Shown: in pieces, positions 59,085 to 64,000 of the stretch
How the letters are laid out: every line of letters starts with the position of its first letter
Position numbering within the stretch: position 1 is the stretch's first letter
Source of the DNA: JACPLA01 sp964602055
GTDB lineage: Bacteria; Bacteroidota; Ignavibacteria; UBA10030
Assembly (NCBI GenBank): GCA_964602055.1
Contig: CAZRPU010000001.1
Span: 158,550 to 222,549 of the forward strand
Length of the DNA: 64,000 nucleotides
Direction of reading: 5' to 3'
Program-made: the position numbers and the translations under genes
Notes under the pieces: generated by a model
Databases searched by the model: none
Seen by the model: only the letters and a program-made list of their open reading frames with translations
Told to the model about the DNA's origin: nothing

Positions 59085-59825
59085 TCACGGAATCGACGGT
59101 GATCGCAGCTGGATCGGAGATCCGGATTTCCTGCGCAGCCGAAGATTCAGCATTTCGACGAAAACCGAAAAACCCATGGCAAAATAGATATACCCCTTGG
59201 AAATATGCTGGTCAAATCCTTCGGCAATAAGAGACACACCGATTAACAAGAGAAAGCTCAGTGCAAGCATTTTCACCGTCGGATGCTGTTGCACAAAAGC
59301 GCTGACAGGTTGAACGAAAATCAGCATCACCAGCACGGCAATGACAACAGCGGCGATCATGACTCCAAGCAAGTTGGTCATACCGACCGCGGTAATAACG
59401 GAGTCAAGGGAAAACACGATGTCGAGGAGAAGGATCTGCACAATCGCCCCCGCAAAGGAAGGAACTTTCTTGACGGTTGTTTCGTGAGCCTCTCCTTCGA
59501 GGCTGCCGTGGATTTCCACGGTTGCTTTCGCCAGGAGGAACAGGCCGCCGGAGATCAGGATGACGTCCCTGCCGGAGATTTCCTGACCAAAGAGGGTAAA
59601 CCAGGGCTCAATGAGCCGCATGATCAGGGTGATGGAGAACAATAGTCCTATGCGCATGAACATGGCGAGGGCAAGACCTACGCGCCGTGCACGCTCCTGC
59701 TGGGCGGCCGGAAGTTTTCCCGCCAGAATGGAAATGAAGATGATGTTGTCGATCCCCAGGACCACTTCGAGGGTTGTCAGGGTGAGGAGGGCTATCCAAA
59801 TTTGCGGATCAGTAATCCATTCCAT
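59085..59825 (-). CDS. TerC family integral membrane protein
   Basis: The 246 aa protein has seven or so helices with the TerC signatures TTLEVVLGIDNIIFISILAG (split as LEVVLGIDNIIF) and QILLLDIVFSLDSVITAVG, each with conserved Asp residues in the membrane, plus the charged loop LPAAQQERARRVGL. TerC/Alx proteins are linked to tellurite resistance and, more recently, to manganese or other metal export that supports extracytoplasmic enzymes. The start is the first ATG. The gene follows a small lipoprotein gene by 45 bases. Confidence 0.93.
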   Translation of the reverse strand: MEWITDPQIWIALLTLTTLEVVLGIDNIIFISILAGKLPAAQQERARRVGLALAMFMRIGLLFSITLIMRLIEPWFTLFGQEISGRDVILISGGLFLLAKATVEIHGSLEGEAHETTVKKVPSFAGAIVQILLLDIVFSLDSVITAVGMTNLLGVMIAAVVIAVLVMLIFVQPVSAFVQQHPTVKMLALSFLLLIGVSLIAEGFDQHISKGYIYFAMGFSVFVEMLNLRLRRKSGSPIQLRSPSIP

Positions 59826-59870
59826 CTCTTTGTCTTTCGTGGTGTCGGTGGCGGCAGCAGGGAAGCAAAC

Positions 59871-60197
59871 TCAACGCTTTCGTAACGCTTGTTGAATTTC
59901 TGAAGAAAGCTCCTGAAAGAGGGGTTGAAAGCGCTCGGGTGAATTCAAGAGCTGCTCAAATTCTCTCCGAAATTCCTCCTGGGAAAGGTTATATGAATCG
60001 AGAATGGAGTCCACAACGGATTGGTAAAGGGCGATGCTGTCCCTGTTTGTCGTTGGAGGAAACGAGTCGTGGAAAACCGCCAGAGAAGAGTATGCGCGCA
60101 GGAGCTGTTTTTCTTCTTCCGTCGGAGGAGCCTGGTCTGCAATGCTGTTACAGCCGCTCTGGAGAAGAAGTCCGATAGTCAGAAGAAGGGTTTTCAC
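59871..60197 (-). CDS. Small lipoprotein, DUF4296-like
   Basis: From a GTG at 60197 the product is 108 aa with a short signal and lipobox LLQSGC. The mature part (TEEEKQLLRAYSSLAVFHDS, YQSVVDSILDSYNLSQEEFR, FEQLLNSPERFQPLFQEL) resembles DUF4296 lipoproteins of Bacteroidota, which are helical and of unknown function. A longer frame to 60251 would give an unusual 34-residue signal and is less likely. No ribosome site is clear. Confidence 0.72.
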   Translation of the reverse strand: MKTLLLTIGLLLQSGCNSIADQAPPTEEEKQLLRAYSSLAVFHDSFPPTTNRDSIALYQSVVDSILDSYNLSQEEFRREFEQLLNSPERFQPLFQELSSEIQQALRKR

Positions 60198-60344
60198 GAA
60201 CGGGAACGTACGAAAGGAATGGATTGAATGCAACGATGAGAACCGATCCATGGAAACAACTCACTTTTTTAAATTGCTCCTGAATTCCGAAACGAGAGAA
60301 GAAACTCGTACAGGGGCTCCGACGATTTCTCGCCGCTCTTGTCC

Positions 60345-60373
60345 TTGAATCCATTCTCGGCATCTTGTATATT
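60345..60373 (+). promoter_or_regulatory. Probable promoter of the proline-rich protein gene and possibly uvrB
   Basis: TTGAAT, 17 bases and TATATT. Transcription would start near 60380, about 19 nt before the ATG at 60399. Confidence 0.55.
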
Positions 60374-60398
60374 GGTTTCATCAATGGCCGGAGGTGTT

Positions 60399-61079
60399 AT
60401 GAACGAAGCTTCGAAAACACTGCTCATGAATGCTGTCAAAGAGTGGAGCAAGTTCGTGAATGAAAGGGAGAGGATGAGGGGAATTGCCACGGAGGTCGCA
60501 GCCATCACCCAGAGAGTGGTCCTGGAGACCCTCAACTTCATGAAGACGCAGAACGTCGACGTGGAATGCCAGGATGCAGGATCGATGAAAATCATGAAGA
60601 CTCCTGTCGTGGTCGAGCCGGTGATCGACGCGTTGTTTCCGAACGTCAAAGCGAAGGTCAACATGACATGTTCCGGTGCGACGCGGTCCATCGTCATTAA
60701 TCCGAATTCGAGCATTTCTGCCGGCGGAAACCCGTTCATGTTTGATCAGTTTAAGAAAGGAATTCCCGATTCGTTCATGACGAATGCCGCGGAATTTGTT
60801 TCCGACGCCTTCTTGTTTATCGCCCGCAGTGAAATACCGGCGGATCAGCCGCCTGCCCCCGCACAGGCTCAGCCCCCTTCTCCTCCAGCACCCCAGCCGG
60901 CTCCCGCGGTCCCACAGCACGCGGCAGCCCCGGCACCACCGGTTCAGAAGCCGCCCCAGGCACAGCCTCCGCCGGCGAAACCCGCGGCAGCCCCTCAGCC
61001 GCCTCGGCCCCAACAGCCTCAACCGCCGCGTCCGGGCATGCCCGTCCCGCCGGCAAAGCCACCCGGCACCAAACCCTGA
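60399..61079 (+). CDS. Unknown cytoplasmic protein with Pro/Ala/Gln-rich tail
   Basis: Residues 1-145 form a globular domain that I do not recognise: KTLLMNAVKEWSKFVNERER, VVLETLNFMKTQNVDVE, KAKVNMTCSGATRSIVIN. The last 80 residues are almost only Pro, Ala, Gln with a few Lys and Arg (PPAPAQAQPPSPPAPQ and similar), predicted extended and disordered. No signal or membrane segment is present. GGAGGTG directly precedes the ATG, which settles the start against one six codons upstream. uvrB follows after a repeat tract. Confidence 0.8.
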   Translation: MNEASKTLLMNAVKEWSKFVNERERMRGIATEVAAITQRVVLETLNFMKTQNVDVECQDAGSMKIMKTPVVVEPVIDALFPNVKAKVNMTCSGATRSIVINPNSSISAGGNPFMFDQFKKGIPDSFMTNAAEFVSDAFLFIARSEIPADQPPAPAQAQPPSPPAPQPAPAVPQHAAAPAPPVQKPPQAQPPPAKPAAAPQPPRPQQPQPPRPGMPVPPAKPPGTKP

Positions 61080-61080
61080 A

Positions 61081-61216
61081 CCCGAAACCCCTAACCTGAA
61101 CCCTGAAACTTGAAGCCTGAAGCCTGAACTCTGAAACTTGAAGCCTGAAGCCTGAACCCTGAAACTTGAAGCCTGAAACCTGAAACCCGTAACTCGTAAC
61201 CCGTAACCCGTAACCA
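61081..61216. repeat. Long tract of CCTGAAR-type 7-bp repeats
   Basis: About 19 near-identical heptamers (CCTGAAC, CCTGAAA, CTTGAAG, CCTGAAG and, at the end, CCCGTAA and CTCGTAA) fill nearly the whole gap before uvrB. A higher-order 28-bp block of four heptamers recurs. There are no spacers, so it is not a CRISPR array. Confidence 0.85.
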
Positions 61217-61225
61217 TCAACCCTC

Positions 61226-63256
61226 TTGCCCTACCATCTCATCTCAGGATATAAGCCCAGCGGCGATCAGCCGGAGGCAATTCGTGAACTCTCCGAGGGA
61301 CTGAAACGGGGCGACCGCTTTCAAACGCTCCTGGGAGTGACCGGGAGCGGAAAGACCTTCAGCGTCTCGAACGTCATTGCCGGTTTGAACACACCTGTGC
61401 TGGTAATGTCGCATAACAAGACTCTGGCCGCGCAACTCTATGCTGAATTCAAAGGATTTTTTCCGAAAAACCGCGTTGAGTTTTTTATCAGCTACTACGA
61501 TTATTACCAGCCCGAAGCCTATGTCCCTACGTCGGATACCTATATTGCAAAGGATGCGTCGATCAACGATGAGATTGACCGGCTCAGGCTGCGCGCGACG
61601 AGTGCTCTTCTCAGCGGAGATCCGAACGTCATTGTCGTAGCCTCCGTCAGCTGCATTTATGGGATCGGGGCTCCCGAAGAGTGGATTGGGCAAACCCTTG
61701 TGATCAAGAAGGGCGAGACGGTCTCCCGCAATTCCATGCTGAAGCGCCTTCTCGATCTTCTCTATGTGAGGAATGATTATGAATTTACGCGTGGCTCGTT
61801 TCGCGTCCGCGGAGATGTTGTGGAAATCATTCCGGGATCGGAAAATGAAGAGGCTGTCCGCGTAGAATTCCTCGGAGATGAAATCGAAAAAATTTCTTTT
61901 ATCAACAAGACCGACGGGGCTGTTCTTTCTGAAACGGAATACGAAGTCATCTATCCGGCAAAACAGTTTGTTACGTCGAGGGAAACGATCGAACGGTCCA
62001 TGGGATCAATCGAGGCGGAACTGAAAGAACGGCTTACGGAACTTCGGTCCCTCGGCAAGCTTCTTGAAGCCCAGCGGCTCGAACAGCGGACCCGTTTTGA
62101 TCTCGAAATGCTCCGGGAAGTCGGCTATTGCCAGGGGATCGAGAACTACGCACGGCATCTCTCCGGCCGGCCTCCGGGCTCCCGTGCCTATTGCCTTCTC
62201 GATTATTTTCCTGAGGATTTTCTCACCATCATCGATGAGTCCCATGTGACGGTTCCTCAGATTGGAGGGATGTATCACGGAGACCGTTCGCGGAAGGAAA
62301 CGCTTGTCGAGTATGGGTTCCGGCTTCCGTCCGCTCTTGACAACAGGCCTTTGAAGTTTGAGGAATGGGAGTCGATGATGAAACAAATCATCTTCGTGAG
62401 CGCCACGCCGGGAGATTATGAACTGAAGAAGAGCAAGGGAGTCTTTGTGGAGCAGGTGATCCGCCCCACCGGACTTGTAGACCCGGGAGTTGAAATCCGC
62501 AAGAGCAAGAATCAGATCGACGATCTCATCAACGAGATCCGTGAAAGGGCGAAACGCAAGGAAAGAGTGCTGGTGACGACGCTGACAAAACGGATGGCAG
62601 AAGACCTCACGGAGTACTTGCTCGACATCGGCATCAAGGTGCGCTATATTCACTCGGAGGTCGATGCGTTGGAACGGGTTGAAACGCTCAGGGATCTGCG
62701 CCTTGGGGAGTTCGACGTGCTCGTCGGCGTGAATCTCCTGCGCGAAGGCCTCGACCTGCCCGAGGTCTCTCTTGTGGCAATCATTGATGCCGATAAGGAG
62801 GGGTTTCTCCGTTCGGAGCGTTCGCTCATCCAAACAGCGGGGCGGACGGCGCGGAATGTCAACGGAAAGGTTATTCTCTATGCCGACACCATGACCGGGT
62901 CGATGCAGAGGATGATTGAAGAGACGAATCGGCGCAGGGAGAAACAAATGCAATTCAACGTGGACCATGGCATTACCCCGGAAACAATCTATAAGAGTGT
63001 CCAAGAAGTCCTTGCGGCCACGGCTGTCGCCGATGTCCGGGCACAACGCGATGCGCGCAAAGAAAAGAAGCCATCGATACTTTCCGACACTGTCGCAAAA
63101 TATCTGACCAAGGATCAAAAACAGGACTTGCTCGAGGAACTCCGGATCGAGATGAAACGCGCCGCCAAGGATCTCGAATTCGAACGGGCAGCAGAACTGA
63201 GGGATGAAATTGAGAAACTGGAGGGGAGAAAGGAAGAGGGGAAAAGGAAGAAGTAA
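61226..63256 (+). CDS. uvrB: Excinuclease ABC subunit B
   Basis: UvrB verifies DNA damage for nucleotide excision repair with UvrA and UvrC. Motifs: TLLGVTGSGKTFSVSNVI (Walker A), the damage-binding hairpin YYDYYQPEAYVPTSDTYI, TIIDESHVTVPQIGGMY, VGVNLLREGLDLPEVSLVA and QTAGRTARNVNGKVI. The UVR domain for UvrC binding ends the protein (LEFERAAELRDEIEKLEG). At 676 aa it is normal. The start is a TTG that follows the repeat tract, with no ribosome site, so the repeats lie directly in its translation-initiation region. Confidence 0.97.
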   Translation: MPYHLISGYKPSGDQPEAIRELSEGLKRGDRFQTLLGVTGSGKTFSVSNVIAGLNTPVLVMSHNKTLAAQLYAEFKGFFPKNRVEFFISYYDYYQPEAYVPTSDTYIAKDASINDEIDRLRLRATSALLSGDPNVIVVASVSCIYGIGAPEEWIGQTLVIKKGETVSRNSMLKRLLDLLYVRNDYEFTRGSFRVRGDVVEIIPGSENEEAVRVEFLGDEIEKISFINKTDGAVLSETEYEVIYPAKQFVTSRETIERSMGSIEAELKERLTELRSLGKLLEAQRLEQRTRFDLEMLREVGYCQGIENYARHLSGRPPGSRAYCLLDYFPEDFLTIIDESHVTVPQIGGMYHGDRSRKETLVEYGFRLPSALDNRPLKFEEWESMMKQIIFVSATPGDYELKKSKGVFVEQVIRPTGLVDPGVEIRKSKNQIDDLINEIRERAKRKERVLVTTLTKRMAEDLTEYLLDIGIKVRYIHSEVDALERVETLRDLRLGEFDVLVGVNLLREGLDLPEVSLVAIIDADKEGFLRSERSLIQTAGRTARNVNGKVILYADTMTGSMQRMIEETNRRREKQMQFNVDHGITPETIYKSVQEVLAATAVADVRAQRDARKEKKPSILSDTVAKYLTKDQKQDLLEELRIEMKRAAKDLEFERAAELRDEIEKLEGRKEEGKRKK

Positions 63257-63291
63257 GACGTAAATTCGTCAGTCACTGTTCAGGTGGTTCT

Positions 63292-63996
63292 ATGAAATGG
63301 GGGGGTGTTCCCGGGGGACTTGCGAAGTCCATCCTCGATTTTGTTTACCCGCCGACGTGCGTTTCGTGCAGGACTCTCCTTCAGGAGAACGATCGCCATC
63401 TTTGCAGCAAGTGCTGGGCGTCCATCCCAAGACTCACTGCCGGACATCCCCTGTTCTGTGAAACTCTTGACCGGCTGGTTGAATCGAATGTCCTTTCCGG
63501 GCTCGTATCTTCGTTTTTGTTTGAAAAAGAGGGAGCATTTCAGGCTCTGGTGCACGCATTGAAGTATGACGGCTATGTCTCCGTGGGACTTCTCCTGGGA
63601 CGCGAATTGGGAAAGGCCGTTATGAATTCTTCCATCAAGCCGGATTGTCTGATTCCTGTTCCGCTCCACCTCATGAAGCTGAGAGAACGCGGATTCAACC
63701 AGGCCGAGGCGATCGCTCGCGGTATTTCAGAGGTAACAGGGACACCGGTTCGAACGGACATCCTTCGTCGCTCCCGAAATACGCAGACTCAGACGAAGCT
63801 CGACAAGGAGCAAAGGAAGCAGAACATGCATGATGCGTTTGTGATCGTTGCAGGATCGACTCTTCATGGAGGAAGAACATGCCTTTTGGTCGACGACGTC
63901 ATCACAACCGGTGCGACCATTGTGGCGGGCGGCGTTGCATTGCAAGAGGCGGGGTTCGAAAAAATTTATGCTGCGTCCTCGGCGCTGGCTGAATGA
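63292..63996 (+). CDS. ComF family phosphoribosyltransferase-like protein
   Basis: The 234 aa protein has an N-terminal zinc knuckle (PPTCVSCRTLL and HLCSKCW) and a C-terminal PRTase-like domain: ALKYDGYVSVGLLLGREL, IPVPLHLMKLRERGFNQAEAIARG (split as PVPLHLMKLRERGFNQ) and the PRPP loop CLLVDDVITTGATI. ComF is needed for DNA uptake in competent bacteria, but many non-competent species keep a homologue. AGGTGG precedes the ATG, 35 bases after uvrB. It ends four bases before the window edge. Confidence 0.93.
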   Translation: MKWGGVPGGLAKSILDFVYPPTCVSCRTLLQENDRHLCSKCWASIPRLTAGHPLFCETLDRLVESNVLSGLVSSFLFEKEGAFQALVHALKYDGYVSVGLLLGRELGKAVMNSSIKPDCLIPVPLHLMKLRERGFNQAEAIARGISEVTGTPVRTDILRRSRNTQTQTKLDKEQRKQNMHDAFVIVAGSTLHGGRTCLLVDDVITTGATIVAGGVALQEAGFEKIYAASSALAE

Positions 63997-64000
63997 CTCA

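Noticed and set aside
61081..61216. CRISPR array
   Set aside because: The units are only 7 bp, contiguous and without spacers, and no cas genes are present.
60381..61220. 279-codon frame on the minus strand
   Set aside because: It is antisense to a well-initiated gene and its N-terminal part is the translation of 7-bp repeats; the rest is the complement of a proline-rich tail.

Overview
The window is a gene-dense bacterial chromosome segment of moderate GC content. I see no tRNA, rRNA, CRISPR array, prophage or insertion sequence. The best taxonomic clue is the secreted protein at 7644-9023, which ends in a type IX secretion sorting domain of the QNYPNPFN type. That form is common in Ignavibacteria, Kryptonia and related members of the Bacteroidota/FCB group. 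A PorV-like barrel fused to TPRs, a DUF4296-like lipoprotein, an AdoCbl-dependent ribonucleotide reductase and an hrcA-grpE-dnaJ heat-shock operon fit this. Several promoters look like classical TTGACA-N17-TATAAT sites. Genus and species cannot be read from the sequence alone.

Layout. 1-1697: hrcA-grpE-dnaJ (dnaJ runs off the left edge). 1981-3126: carA without carB. 3128-7410: secreted peptidases (P1/DmpA, M55 DppA-like, M19 dipeptidase) with a beta-propeller lipoprotein. 7590-12724: a promoter followed by a T9SS cargo protein, an outer-membrane barrel, a periplasmic cupredoxin and a membrane adenylyl cyclase, the last two translationally coupled. 12776-19200: a run on the minus strand with a DUF3095 cyclase-like protein, a VOC protein, a PHP/CehA hydrolase, SnoaL, a thioesterase, DUF2255, a TMEM175-type channel and unknowns. 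19258-22437: nrdJ with terminator, structured leader and strong promoter. 22890-25404: acyl-CoA ligase and a YdeI-like protein. 25511-28008: a C39-like papain-fold protein and a coupled coiled-coil partner. 28244-32875: MsrA-like fusion, degenerate purple-acid-phosphatase-like protein, thioesterase, deoC and two SPOR lipoproteins. 33049-36476: PDZ protein, HtrA-like protease and a metallophosphoesterase. 36541-45647: ECF sigma operon, barrel-TPR protein, a second adenylyl cyclase, a GT-C membrane protein, a second TMEM175 protein, dinB and DUF2238. 45760-56187: redoxin, valS, M23 peptidase, ParA, FAH-family hydrolase, purM and small membrane proteins. 56250-63996: S9 peptidase, TerC, lipoprotein, proline-rich protein, uvrB and comF.

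How the genes work together. Two complete class III adenylyl cyclases and one cyclase-like DUF3095 protein lie within 30 kb. Each true cyclase is coupled to an envelope protein (a cupredoxin, or a barrel-TPR protein), which suggests that envelope status is fed into cAMP signalling. Much of the rest is envelope maintenance and peptide turnover: PDZ/HtrA, M23, SPOR, S9, M19, M55, P1 and C39-like proteins.

The observations I would check first are the porin/cupredoxin/cyclase module, the structured nrdJ leader with a possible pseudoknot, the phosphatase-like protein that has lost metal ligands, the DeoC with an extra Cys-containing N-terminus, and the dispersed 7-bp repeat tracts.
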